Positions 53,367-62,402 of a stretch of DNA of 64,000 nucleotides are shown here, one piece after another. Positions within the stretch are counted from its first letter, which is position 1. Each line of letters begins with the position of its first letter. The position numbers and the translations under genes were made by a program. The notes below the pieces were generated by a model. The model saw only the letters and a program-made list of their open reading frames with translations, was not told where the DNA came from and did not search any database. The DNA comes from UBA2589 sp965223235 (GTDB taxonomy: Bacteria > Gemmatimonadota > Gemmatimonadetes > Longimicrobiales > Gaopeijiaceae), in NCBI GenBank assembly GCA_965223235.1, contig CBDCVV010000019.1, positions 372,001-436,000 of the forward strand. Direction: 5' to 3'.

Positions 53367-54032
53367 ATGCCGAAGAACAAGGATCTCAAGCGGCTCGTCC
53401 GAGCACGCATGAAGAAGACCGGCGAGTCGTACACGACGGCCCGGGCGCATATCACTGGGACCGCATCCCCCGCGCTCCCGGCGGACTACGAAGGAATCGC
53501 CGGGATGAGCGACGAGGCCGTGGCGCGCGCTACCGCCAAGCGTTGGCCGGAATGGACGACGTACCTCGACGAGCTGGGCGCGACCGAGATGCCGCACAAG
53601 GAAATCGCAGCCCATCTGGTTGCTTCGTTCGACTTCGGCGGGTGGTGGGCTCAGAGCGTGACGGTCGGGTACGAGCGGCTGCGGGGGCTCCGGGACGTCG
53701 GACAGCAGCGCGGGGGCGGCTACGACGTCAACAAGAGCAAGACATTCGCGGTGTCCGTGGAGGCACTCTGGGCCGCGTTTGTCGCAGACGATGTGAAGGC
53801 CCGCTGGTTAGACGACTCGGAGCTGACCTTCCACAAGCTGAGCCCCATGAAGTCGATGAGGGGCGGACGAACGGACGGCACGAAGGTGGACGTATCCTTT
53901 ACCGACAAGGGTCCCGCCAAGAGTACGGTCACGATCCAGCATAGGAAGATCCAGACCAAGGCTCAGGCCGACGGCGTGCGGAGGGAGTGGACCGCTCGCC
54001 TGGACCGGCTGAAGGCTCTCTTGACTCCGTGA
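53367..54032 (+). CDS. DUF4287 plus SRPBCC domain protein
   Basis: 221 residues from the ATG at 53367, with GAGAGAGG upstream; the longer frame from 52935 is antiphase to the esterase gene. Residues 45-105 match DUF4287 (a Trp-rich helical unit: ATAKRWPEWTTYLDELG, then HKEIAAHL, then WWAQSVTVGYERLRG). Residues 120-220 have an SRPBCC pattern: KTFAVSVEALWAAFVADDVKARW and a TKVDVSFTDKGP strand pair. The combination is common and uncharacterised. The basic head (KNKDLKRLVRARMKK) could contact nucleic acid. Confidence 0.8.
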   Translation: MPKNKDLKRLVRARMKKTGESYTTARAHITGTASPALPADYEGIAGMSDEAVARATAKRWPEWTTYLDELGATEMPHKEIAAHLVASFDFGGWWAQSVTVGYERLRGLRDVGQQRGGGYDVNKSKTFAVSVEALWAAFVADDVKARWLDDSELTFHKLSPMKSMRGGRTDGTKVDVSFTDKGPAKSTVTIQHRKIQTKAQADGVRREWTARLDRLKALLTP

Positions 54033-54053
54033 CGCACCCGGGGGCGCGTCGGG

Positions 54054-55712
54054 TCACTTCCCGGCGCGCCCACCAGTCGTACCGACACGGGCGAGCCGAA
54101 CGGAGTGCTCGATTGCGCTCCTGAGGACCGGCGGAATCGAAGCGTGCCCCCGCTCTTCTACCGCCTCGGCAACAGCGAGAGCCAAGTACGGTTTGGAGCG
54201 TTTTCGCACGGCCTTCCCGATGATTCGCGGGGGACGGGGCTCTTCGCCATCGGGGCGCGGGGACATGCGCGCCGCAGCGCGATAGACATCGTCAAATCCG
54301 TGATGCCACAGGCACTGCTCGACGTCCGGGAAGCCGAGACGAGAGATCCGTTCTTCCTCAGGCTCTCCGGCCAGAAGGCCTCGCGCACCCCGGGCGTAGA
54401 TGCTCCCGGCGTCGTCTCCATCCGCGAGTAGGTGCCAACCGAGTCCCAAGTCGTTCGCCACCTTCGCCAACGGCGCGACGCCGCACTGCGCGAACTCGAT
54501 GATGCGAACGCCTTCCGCATCGAGGTCGTACCCCATGACTTCGGCCAATTGGTTCATCAGCCAAAACTCGGACTCGCCTTCCACGAGCATCCAGCACCGA
54601 GCGAAGAGCACCCCGCCCCGTTTCGCTCGAATGTGGTAGGCGACGCGGCGCAGCTCACGCGCGGAGAGCGAGTCGGGGTCCAGTCGGTGCACCGCCGCTC
54701 CCCGGTCGTCGATGACCAAGCGGCGCAGATACGTCATTGGAACCGACGACAGGAGGTCCCCGGAGTTAGTCGTCACAACCGTCTGGGCGCTCAAGGCTTC
54801 GATGACGTCCCACGTCGACGCGAGCAGGATCGGATGCAGGTGCGCCTCGGGTTCTTCGATGGCGATAATCGGAGTCCCCCCCGCAGCTAGCTCGTCCTCG
54901 CCGTACACCTCGAGCAATGCTCCTAGCACTAGCAGGAGCGCCAAGTTGTGACTCCCACTCCCGGTCATGGGCGCGCCGGACTCCTCATCGGAGGAACGCT
55001 CCCACCTGCGGACCTCGTCACGCAGCTCCTCGAGAATTCCTTGGACGGGCGCACCTCGGCTCGTTATCGGCTCGCCGTGGCCCTCGAGCAGCTTCTGTGC
55101 AGCAGACAAGCCACGCTCGATCCGTTCGGCGGCGACAGGCTCTCGAGGGTCGGCCAGGTCGTGATACACCTGGGCGATCGTGTCCGTAAGGCGACCGGAC
55201 GACCGACGGTCACTACCTGCCGTGTCCGGTGGCAACACCTTGGCATGTACTCGCGGACGAGCGAAGCGGAGCAACAAGACAGGGTGTTGTCGCTGGACGC
55301 GAGCGAGTTCTTCGCTGGATGGCTGGGTCGGGAGTGGATTGAGCGTAGCGTCGACGAAGGATCGGCGAATCTGGCGACTCTCCGGATCAGCAAAGAGCGC
55401 GATGCGACGGGCGACCGGAGCGTCGGACTCGGAGTCGGCGCGCTCGGAGTCCGACCGAGCACCGTTCCCCTCTGAGAACGTCAGGACGATTCGCACAGGC
55501 TCGGCACATCCCGACGCATCGAAATGAAAATCCTCACGCCTCAATCGGGCCTCGCCCGTCCATCCGCGGCTCCCCAGGCATAGGCCCAGAGCGTCGAGAA
55601 TGGACGCTTTCCCGTGGCCGTCTTCCGCGATGAACACGGTAATCTCGTCGAGAGTGATCTCCGCTCGACGGACACCGCGGAAGTTCTCTATGAGAACTCG
55701 ATCGAGTCGCAT
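54054..55712 (-). CDS. OLD-family-like ATPase with TOPRIM nuclease domain, altered P-loop
   Basis: 552 residues. The ABC/SMC-type ATPase N-terminus opens RLDRVLIENFRGV. The P-loop reads AEDGHGKAS, with Ala where Walker A needs Ser/Thr after GK. The signature helix region is GSHNLALLLVLGALL, and Walker B is IIAIEEPEAHLHP, intact. The TOPRIM domain (about 375-470) has LVEGESEFWLM (Glu) and LLADGDDAG (DxD), the class seen in OLD nucleases. OLD proteins act in phage defence and DNA processing. No UvrD/REP helicase (GajB) partner is adjacent, so it would be a class 1, stand-alone form. The Walker A change suggests weak or lost ATP hydrolysis. Confidence 0.85.
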   Translation of the reverse strand: MRLDRVLIENFRGVRRAEITLDEITVFIAEDGHGKASILDALGLCLGSRGWTGEARLRREDFHFDASGCAEPVRIVLTFSEGNGARSDSERADSESDAPVARRIALFADPESRQIRRSFVDATLNPLPTQPSSEELARVQRQHPVLLLRFARPRVHAKVLPPDTAGSDRRSSGRLTDTIAQVYHDLADPREPVAAERIERGLSAAQKLLEGHGEPITSRGAPVQGILEELRDEVRRWERSSDEESGAPMTGSGSHNLALLLVLGALLEVYGEDELAAGGTPIIAIEEPEAHLHPILLASTWDVIEALSAQTVVTTNSGDLLSSVPMTYLRRLVIDDRGAAVHRLDPDSLSARELRRVAYHIRAKRGGVLFARCWMLVEGESEFWLMNQLAEVMGYDLDAEGVRIIEFAQCGVAPLAKVANDLGLGWHLLADGDDAGSIYARGARGLLAGEPEEERISRLGFPDVEQCLWHHGFDDVYRAAARMSPRPDGEEPRPPRIIGKAVRKRSKPYLALAVAEAVEERGHASIPPVLRSAIEHSVRLARVGTTGGRAGK

Positions 55713-55794
55713 GGGTCGGGGAAGAGTCCGGTGAACCCGGGGAGACTACTCCGCGGACCCGGCCGGCGCGACCCCTCCCCTTGCCTCGCCAGGG

Positions 55795-55809
55795 GTATTG
55801 GGTCGATAC
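55795..55809 (+). promoter_or_regulatory. Candidate PadR half-sites
   Basis: GTAT and ATAC half-sites separated by seven bases, 25 bp before the second PadR gene. They resemble the half-sites upstream of the first PadR gene but the arms are only 4 bp, so chance is quite possible. Confidence 0.25.
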
Positions 55810-55834
55810 TTCCCTGGTCACACAAGGGGAACAC

Positions 55835-56176
55835 ATGACACAGAATCCGAACCTGGTCCGCGGAACGCTCGAACTCCTGATCCTCAAGTCGCTTACCTGG
55901 GAGCCACGGCACGGGTACGCGATCAGTGCGTGGATCGAGCGCGTGACGGACGGCTCACTGCTCATGGAGGAGGGCACCCTTTACCCTGCCCTCCACCGAC
56001 TCCGCGGGAGAGGATTGGTCGTCTCGGAGTGGGGTCTCTCCGAGAACAACCGACGTGCGAAGTACTACCAGCTCACGAAGGACGGGGAGCGCTTTCTGGC
56101 TGCGGAGTCCGCCACGTGGACTCGATATACCGAGGCCGTCGCTCGAGCGCTCGCAATGGAGTCACCTAGCAAGTGA
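55835..56176 (+). CDS. PadR family transcriptional regulator (second pair)
   Basis: 113 residues from the ATG at 55835 (AAGGGG upstream); 18 in-frame upstream codons have no ribosome site. Classical PadR motifs: RGTLELLILKSL, HGYAI, EEGTLYPALHRLRGRGLV, and a wing NNRRAKYYQLT. A C-terminal helix (about 88-108) gives the dimer. The stop overlaps the start of the permease gene (GTGA). More canonical in sequence than the PadR at 27695. Confidence 0.92.
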   Translation: MTQNPNLVRGTLELLILKSLTWEPRHGYAISAWIERVTDGSLLMEEGTLYPALHRLRGRGLVVSEWGLSENNRRAKYYQLTKDGERFLAAESATWTRYTEAVARALAMESPSK

Positions 56177-58857
56177 CGGACGGACCTCGCCGCCGCCGGC
56201 GACTCTTCCGACTCCCGTTTGGCGTAGACGCTGAACGTCGAGAGGCCGAGGAAGAGATTCGTTTCCATCTCGAGACGGCGGCGGCTCGACTCGAGGAAGA
56301 GGGACTGCCTCCGGCGCGTGCTCGCGCGGAGGCCGAGCGGCGGTTCGGCAGTGTTCAAAGGATATCCGACGAGGTGGTGAGGACGATGCGGAGAGTGGAG
56401 CGGACGAAGCAGCAAGCGGACCTGGTAGACGACGCACGACGCGACATCGTGTACGCTGCGCGGCAGGTCGTGAGGAACTCGGTGTTCAGCTTCGTCGCGA
56501 TCGGGACGATCGCGCTGGCGGTGGGTGCGACGACGGCGGTATTCAGCGTCGTGGACGGTGTGCTCCTGAAGGGCCTCCCCTTCGAAGACTCCGATGAGTT
56601 AGTCATGGTATGGGCCGACTACACGCGTCGAGACGTCGTCTTAGCGGATAAGGCTCGTGAGTGGCTGTCGTGGCCCAACTTCGCCGACTTCCGAGACGAG
56701 GTCGCGTCCGTGGAGGCCGTGAGCGCCTTTGGCGGGTGGTTCCCGACCATGACCGGTGTAGGAGCGGCGCAACAGCTGAACGGCGCGACCGTGAGTCTCG
56801 GCATGTTTGCCGACGTGCTCAATGCCGAGCCTCTATTGGGCCGGCACTTCGTAGAAGCCGAGGACGCCCCTGACGGACCTCGAGCCGTGATCTTGAGCCA
56901 TGGACTCTGGCAGCGCGCGTTCGGCGGCGACCAGGGGATCGTCAATCAAACGGTCCGACTCAATGACCTTCCGTACACGGTCGTGGGAGTCATGGGGCCG
57001 GACTTCCACCCTCCCGCTTTTCTCGGCTCGGACGCGTGGAGCACGCTCCAACTGGACCGCTCGAACGGAGGAGGGCGCGGCGGCGCCTTTCTTAGAGCTG
57101 TGGGACGCCTCGAGGACGCAAGACTCCTCCATTTGGCTCGTGAGCAGGCCACCGCCCTCGGGGGACGTCTCGAGGCAGAGTACCCCGAAGACAATCGAGA
57201 CATCGGGTACAACGTGTATCCGCTTCAGTACGACATGGTGCACGAAGCCTCCACCGGTCTTTGGCTCCTCTTGGGATCCGTAGCCTTCGTACTACTGATC
57301 GCATGCGTGAACGTGGCCAACCTTCTCCTCGCTCGTGGCACCGCGCGAGCTTCCGAGATCGCGGTGCGCGTCGCGTTGGGTGCGGGACGCCGACGGGTCT
57401 TTGTGCAGCTCCTCACGGAAAGTCTGATGCTAGCACTGCTGGGAGGCGTAGCGGGCGTCGCCCTTGCCTTCGTCGGGACGGACCTGCTGCTCCGCCTCGC
57501 ACCCGAAGGGACACCACTCCTCGACCAGGTCGGGATCGATGGGCGAATCCTGTCGTTCGCTCTCCTCTCAACGCTCGCGACCGGGCTGCTCTTCGGCGTC
57601 GCGCCCGCGGTGCAGGCATCGCGCACCCGTCCCGCAACATCGCTGCGCGAGGGAGGTCGAGGAGGAAGCTCCGCGACAGCGGGCCGCCTAAGAAACGCTC
57701 TCGTCGTCAGCCAAGTGGCCCTCGCATTGATGCTCCTCATTGGAGCGGGACTACTCACGAAGAGCTTCCAAAACCTCCAAGAGGTCGATTTGGGATTCGA
57801 TCCCGAGTCGGTCCTTTCCCTGCAGGTCCAGCTCCCATCGACACGCTACCCCGATCGGGAGAGTCGTCTCGCCTTCTTCACGTCACTCGAGCAAGCGCTC
57901 GTGGCGATCCCGGGAGTGGAGAGCGCGGGATCTATCACCAACCTCCCGCTCGCGGGGCTCGACGGAGACGTGACGTTCGCGGTCGAAGGAGCGGCCCCAC
58001 CCGAACCCGGCTTGGAGCCGTCGATCTGGCTCCGTCGCATTACCCCCGACTACGTCGCTGCCATGGGGCTAGAAGTCGTCGCCGGGCGCCCCTTCTCCCA
58101 TGGAGATGACGCCGAAGCGCCTCGCGTGATCATGGTCAACGAGACAGTCGCCCGCGACTACTTCGGAGGAGACGCGGTGGGACAAAGATTGAACGTGAAC
58201 GATCCGGAGAATCCGGTGTGGCGTGAAGTGGTTGGAGTCGTACAGGACATCAAGAATTTCGGCGTCCGCGAGGACAGCCGAAACGCGATGTATCTGCCAT
58301 TTGCTCAAGCACCCACCGGATTCATGTTCACGGCGATCAAGACGTCCGTGGATCCAGAGAGCGTCGTCGGCGCCGTCCGCGCCGCGGCCGCATCGATCGA
58401 TCCGGACATCGCGCTCGCTCGCATCGAGCCGATGGTCACCGCGGTCGATGAGTCGCTCGCCGCCGATCGATTCATCACGTCCCTCCTCTCCGCTTTCGCG
58501 CTCGTCGCCCTCGTGCTGGCACTGGTGGGACTCTACGGAGTCATATCGTACGGCGTGAACATGCGGTTGCGAGAGATGGGAGTGCGCATCGCCCTGGGAG
58601 CACCCAAAGGCGAGATCCGCACACTCGTGCTTCGATGGGCTTTGGGTCTCGCGGCGGTAGGAATCGCGATAGGGGCGTTCGGAGCCGTTGGCATCACCCG
58701 ACTTCTCGGAGAACTCCTCTACGGTGTGAAGGCTACCGACATCACCACCTTCGTCGCGGTCGCCGCCCTCATGGCGTTGGCCGCCTCTGGAGCGAGTTTG
58801 ATTCCGGCGATGCGCGCGACGAGGGTCGACCCGATTCGGGTGCTCAAAGTCGACTAG
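56173..58857 (+). CDS. ADOP-type duplicated FtsX/MacB ABC transporter permease (second pair)
   Basis: 894 residues, GTG start. The N-terminal head differs from that of the first pair: it is Arg-rich and contains a helix (AEEEIRFHLETAAARLEEEGLPPARARAEAERR is too long to be a membrane segment) typical of the ADOP head with the FGSVQRI motif. Two MacB/FtsX units follow, with helices at about 105-125, 370-390, 420-440, 460-480, 510-530 and three near the C-terminus. The 14 bases at the end overlap queG on the other strand. It likely exports an amphipathic compound or peptide under PadR control. Confidence 0.9.
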   Translation: MTDGPRRRRRLFRLPFGVDAERREAEEEIRFHLETAAARLEEEGLPPARARAEAERRFGSVQRISDEVVRTMRRVERTKQQADLVDDARRDIVYAARQVVRNSVFSFVAIGTIALAVGATTAVFSVVDGVLLKGLPFEDSDELVMVWADYTRRDVVLADKAREWLSWPNFADFRDEVASVEAVSAFGGWFPTMTGVGAAQQLNGATVSLGMFADVLNAEPLLGRHFVEAEDAPDGPRAVILSHGLWQRAFGGDQGIVNQTVRLNDLPYTVVGVMGPDFHPPAFLGSDAWSTLQLDRSNGGGRGGAFLRAVGRLEDARLLHLAREQATALGGRLEAEYPEDNRDIGYNVYPLQYDMVHEASTGLWLLLGSVAFVLLIACVNVANLLLARGTARASEIAVRVALGAGRRRVFVQLLTESLMLALLGGVAGVALAFVGTDLLLRLAPEGTPLLDQVGIDGRILSFALLSTLATGLLFGVAPAVQASRTRPATSLREGGRGGSSATAGRLRNALVVSQVALALMLLIGAGLLTKSFQNLQEVDLGFDPESVLSLQVQLPSTRYPDRESRLAFFTSLEQALVAIPGVESAGSITNLPLAGLDGDVTFAVEGAAPPEPGLEPSIWLRRITPDYVAAMGLEVVAGRPFSHGDDAEAPRVIMVNETVARDYFGGDAVGQRLNVNDPENPVWREVVGVVQDIKNFGVREDSRNAMYLPFAQAPTGFMFTAIKTSVDPESVVGAVRAAAASIDPDIALARIEPMVTAVDESLAADRFITSLLSAFALVALVLALVGLYGVISYGVNMRLREMGVRIALGAPKGEIRTLVLRWALGLAAVGIAIGAFGAVGITRLLGELLYGVKATDITTFVAVAALMALAASGASLIPAMRATRVDPIRVLKVD

Positions 58858-59992
58858 CGTCTAGCCCTCCGGCACGGAGGGCCCATGCGGCGTGCTCACG
58901 CACGATCTCTTGAGGGTCCTCGAGCGCCGCTCGAAGCACCGAAATAGCAGGTTGTGGATCGGAAGGACCGCTCGCCAGCCAGTTCCCGAGAGCGACGCAC
59001 GCATTGCGGAGCATTCCTCGGCGCCTCGGCCTCGCGAGCGGCGATCCCGCGAAGCGGCGTTGGTACGCCTTCTCCGAGAGGCCGAGGAGCGACCGCGTGA
59101 ACAGAACGAGATCCACCGGATCCAGCTCGTCGCGGGAGACGTAGGCGTTCTCGGAAGTCGGCGTCGCGAAACGCTCATTCCACGGACAGACCTCCTGACA
59201 GATATCGCACCCGAAGACCCGCATGCCGAGAGCCGGCCGGACCTCTTCGGGAATAGAACCCTTTAGCTCGATCGTCAGGTACGAGATGCAGAGCCGAGCA
59301 TCCATGACCGGCGCACCCTGCGGGTCCCGTCCCAAGAGCGCTCCCGTCGGACACGCGTCGAGGCAAGAGCGACATGAGCCGCAACGGTCCTCGACGAAGG
59401 GCGGGTCCGGCGGGAGAAGCACGTCGGTGAGGAGAACCCCCAAGAAGAACCACGACCCTCGTTGAGGGTTGATCAGCATCGTGTTCTTCCCGAACCAACC
59501 CAGTCCAGCCCGACGCCCCAAGTCCCGCTCCAATAGAGGGCCGGTGTCCACGTACGCGACCGTGCGCGCGCCAGGCTCGCTCTCCCTCAAGAGGTCGGAC
59601 AGCGCCTCGAGACGCTCACGCAGGACATCATGGTAGTCGTCCCCACGTGCGTAACGAGCCACCAACCCCTGCGGCAATCCCCGGCGAGCCTCTCCTCCCG
59701 AGACAGCCGGTTCCGCAGAGTCCTCGGCACAAGCTTCCCCGTTAGGTAGATACTCGTGCCCTACGACAATGACGGACCGCACCTCTTTCATCGTCGCGGC
59801 AACATCGACTCGGCGGCGAATCGCATCCGGCCGGGCCAGGTATCCCATCTCCCCGTGGTACCCGTCGGCAAGCCAGGTGCGAAGTCGATCGCCGTGCGTC
59901 GATGCGTCAGGGGACGTGACACCGAAGAGGGTCAAGCCGAGTCGACGGGCGGCATCGGCGAGTCGCGCCTTCGTGTCCTCAGGGGAGCTCAT
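58844..59992 (-). CDS. queG: Epoxyqueuosine reductase QueG
   Basis: 382 residues, normal length. The cobalamin-binding domain is followed by two 4Fe-4S motifs, CGSCRSCLDACP and a later CDICQEVCPWN. The family signature DTGPLLERDLGRRAGLGWFGKN is intact. QueG reduces epoxyqueuosine to queuosine in tRNA, using cobalamin and two iron-sulfur clusters. The C-terminal 90 residues include HEAT-like repeats (ALGNWL, ISVLRAALEDPQEIVREHAAWAL), also usual in the family. No strong ribosome site precedes the ATG. Confidence 0.95.
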   Translation of the reverse strand: MSSPEDTKARLADAARRLGLTLFGVTSPDASTHGDRLRTWLADGYHGEMGYLARPDAIRRRVDVAATMKEVRSVIVVGHEYLPNGEACAEDSAEPAVSGGEARRGLPQGLVARYARGDDYHDVLRERLEALSDLLRESEPGARTVAYVDTGPLLERDLGRRAGLGWFGKNTMLINPQRGSWFFLGVLLTDVLLPPDPPFVEDRCGSCRSCLDACPTGALLGRDPQGAPVMDARLCISYLTIELKGSIPEEVRPALGMRVFGCDICQEVCPWNERFATPTSENAYVSRDELDPVDLVLFTRSLLGLSEKAYQRRFAGSPLARPRRRGMLRNACVALGNWLASGPSDPQPAISVLRAALEDPQEIVREHAAWALRAGGLDASRL

Positions 59993-60116
59993 CGCTACGG
60001 GAATGCCAGTCGGTGGTAGTGTGACGTCCCTTAACGATCCTCAACTCGCTGGCGACCCGCCAGGCCACCCCGGTATCCTCCATCTCTTCCCATTCAGAGA
60101 AGCCGGCGCGGAGCAT

Positions 60117-61251
60117 ATGAACGACGGACCCGATCTCGCCCGAATCCGAGCCGAGTTCCCGATCCTCGATCGGAAGACCTACCTGAATTCGTGCTCACTC
60201 GGTGCGCTATCGCTTCGCGCTGAAGGCTACTTGGAAGACTTTCTTTCCCACTGGCACGAGATGGGAGCGTCAGCGTGGTACCGACACTGGCTGGGGCGCG
60301 TAGAAGAGCTCCGCGGGCGGGTCGCAGCCTTCGTCCATGCGGCACCGCAGCAGATCGCACTCCTCCCAACCACATCCACGGCTTTGGCAGCGGTGACGGA
60401 GTCCGTGCGGCCCGGCTCACGCAACCGTGTCGTTTGTACTGAGCTCGACTTCCCCACACTCGCCTATCAGTGGGCGGTGAAGCCCGAGTTCGAGCTCGTA
60501 GTGCTCGAGAGTCCGGACGGAATTCGCGTAGACCCCGAGCAGTTCGCTGCGGTCGTCGACGAACGCACTCTCTTTCTTGCAACGAGTCACGTCTTCTTCA
60601 CGACGGGCTACGAGCAAGATCTTTCGGCCCTGTCCGAGATCGCGACGAGCGCGGGGGCATACACGCTGATCGACGGATACCAGGGGGCGGGTCAGATCCC
60701 GCTCTCGCTTCCCGAAACCGGTGTCGACTTTTACACGACCGGGCCGCTCAAGTGGCTTTGTGGCGGGCCGGGTCTCGCCTATCTGTACGTTCGCGATGAG
60801 TTGGTAAAGGAGCTGGAGCCACGCCTAACATCGTGGTTTGCCACGGAGAGGCAGTTTGACTTCGACCTGCACGGCTTCTCGTATCGACCCGACGCTCGTC
60901 GTTTCGAACTCGGCACACCGGCGCTCCCGACCGTACACACGGCATTGGGTGGTCAAGAGATCATTGACGAGGTCGGCATCGACTTCATCTCCAAGAGGAA
61001 TCGACAGCTGACGCGTCGGGCCATCACCGCCGCAGAGTCACACGGCCTCGCACTCCGGCTGCCGGATACCGACCACAGAACGTCGATTGTGATGGTCCGG
61101 CACGATGACCCTCCCGGGGCAACCCGACATCTCGCGGATCACGGCGTGATCGTCGACTACCGACCTGGGTTCGTGCGCGTCTCACCCCATTTCTACAACA
61201 CTCGAGGACGAGGTAGATCGATGCATGCATCTGCTCGCAGAGTTCGAATGA
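60117..61251 (+). CDS. Class V aminotransferase (kynureninase-like) with 3' frameshift
   Basis: About 378 residues from the ATG at 60117; GGAG is close, only three bases before it. The fold is class V PLP: FPILDRKTYLNSCSLG head, STALAAVTESV, and Schiff-base Lys212 in PLKWLCGGPGLAYLY. The frame runs to SPHFYNT, then leaves the homologous reading: one extra base near 61200-61205 diverts it into the next gene. Dropping that base restores EDEVDRCMHLLAEFE and a TGA at 61249-61251 that overlaps the next ATG by four bases. So the intact gene would end at 61251. It is either a recent mutation or a sequencing/assembly error. Confidence 0.8.
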
Positions 61252-61703
61252 CCCGCACTGTCTGGCTCGTGGCCGCAGGCCTCGTGCTCCTTTCATCGCC
61301 CAGGCCTGTCGATGGCCAGTCCGACGAAGAGGCGGTCAAGCGAGTGCTCACGGAGATGTGGGCTGCAATCGAAGATGGTGACGTAGCACGGTACGCTCAG
61401 TATGTGCACGACGACTTCACATCGTTCGGTGAGACCGAGACGTTCATTCGTGAGGGGAAGCGACTGGAGTTACTCGGCGTAGAAGGCTGGACATCTCGGT
61501 ACGCAGACATCCGGACCGAGATGCATCAGCCGTCCGTGACGGTCCGAGGTGACACGGCTTGGATCACGTACTATTGGACCGACGAGAGCATCAACCGCGC
61601 GACAGGGGAACGAGAAACCACTCGCGGCAAATCAACGCGGATCTTCGTGCGAGAAGACGGTCGGTGGCTTTGCATCCACGGGCACTACACGCTGGTCGAC
61701 TAG
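61248..61703 (+). CDS. Secreted SnoaL/DUF4440-like protein
   Basis: 151 residues from the ATG at 61248. A signal peptide (TRTVWLVAAGLVLLSSPRPVDGQ) shows this is a real start and not part of a longer fusion. The mature part is NTF2/SnoaL-like: EEAVKRVLTEMWAAIEDGDVARYAQYVHDDFTSF, then a sheet ending RIFVREDGRWLCIHGHYT. It has the same fold class as the lipoprotein at 15610. It is in the same frame as the frameshifted aminotransferase ORF, and would overlap the repaired stop by four bases. Confidence 0.8.
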   Translation: MTRTVWLVAAGLVLLSSPRPVDGQSDEEAVKRVLTEMWAAIEDGDVARYAQYVHDDFTSFGETETFIREGKRLELLGVEGWTSRYADIRTEMHQPSVTVRGDTAWITYYWTDESINRATGERETTRGKSTRIFVREDGRWLCIHGHYTLVD

Positions 61704-62311
61704 CGGCAAGGGTCGGTCATTGTTTCGATGACGGTCTTCGAGTCAATCACGGCCGTGGCCAATAAGCCGAAAGTCCGGAGCGTGGCTGCGTGGGTCTCGG
61801 AGTCCATGGTGGCGATGGCGTCCTCAATCACGACCACGTTGAGACCGCGTTGCGTGCCATCCCGAACGTGTTCCTCCACGCACAGGTTCGCGATCATGCC
61901 CCCGATCACGACGGTGTCGACGCCTAGCTCTTGAATCTGATCTACCCAATCGGTATGGGCCGGCGAGGGCCCGGTCCGGGGCGTTAGGAGCACAGTATCC
62001 GAGCGGGGTTCCAACTCCGGGATGAAGCGAGCGCCCGTCCCGGGGGACATCAACCTCCGTTCAGCCATCAGGGCTTGGAGCGGGTTCCGAGGTGTGGCGG
62101 TGGCATAGTCTTCATCGGACAGTTGCAACCAAGAGTAGAGAACCGGTACCCCTGCTTCTTCAGCCGCCGAACGCAGTGAAACCAATGTGGGAATCACATT
62201 CCGACTCCGAACCTGGTCCCCGAGCAGGTCCCATAGGCCGCCATTTGTGCCCAAGACATCTACCTGGGGGTCCACCAATAGAAGCGCTGTGCGCGACCAG
62301 TCGACATTCAT
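61700..62311 (-). CDS. Isochorismatase-fold cysteine hydrolase
   Basis: 203 residues. The isochorismatase/nicotinamidase fold is seen in LLLVDPQVD (catalytic-type Asp14) and IANLCVEEHVRD with the nucleophile Cys. The family's catalytic Lys would be expected in the strand LLTPRTGPSP and appears replaced (TPR where KxR is usual), so activity may be altered. It is divergent from a TetR-type regulator across a 22-bp palindrome, which suggests regulated expression. Four bases overlap the convergent gene before it. Confidence 0.8.
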   Translation of the reverse strand: MNVDWSRTALLLVDPQVDVLGTNGGLWDLLGDQVRSRNVIPTLVSLRSAAEEAGVPVLYSWLQLSDEDYATATPRNPLQALMAERRLMSPGTGARFIPELEPRSDTVLLTPRTGPSPAHTDWVDQIQELGVDTVVIGGMIANLCVEEHVRDGTQRGLNVVVIEDAIATMDSETHAATLRTFGLLATAVIDSKTVIETMTDPCR

Positions 62312-62328
62312 TGAGACTCCAATATCTT

Positions 62329-62350
62329 TTTTGAAGCGTTCGCTTCAAAA
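62329..62350. promoter_or_regulatory. TetR-type operator palindrome
   Basis: TTTTGAAGCG and CGCTTCAAAA are perfect 10-bp arms around tt, in the 91-bp divergent region. On the minus strand TTGAAG within the palindrome and GATATT 16 bases on (62326-62321) could be -35 and -10 boxes, but the start codon follows very closely. One site could repress both divergent genes. Confidence 0.75.
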
Positions 62351-62402
62351 TAGATCCGCTACGATTCTTGTCAACCGCACACTGTCCGTAGGAGCTTTCG
62401 GC

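Noticed and set aside
54054..55712. Gabija (GajA/GajB) defence system
   Set aside because: Only the GajA-like OLD/TOPRIM type gene is present; neighbours are a DUF4287 protein and a PadR gene, with no UvrD-like helicase.
59769..61703. A true 644-residue aminotransferase-SnoaL fusion protein
   Set aside because: An internal signal peptide and the restored EDEVDR...stop in the next frame show a frameshift between two genes; the first 116 codons overlap queG antisense.
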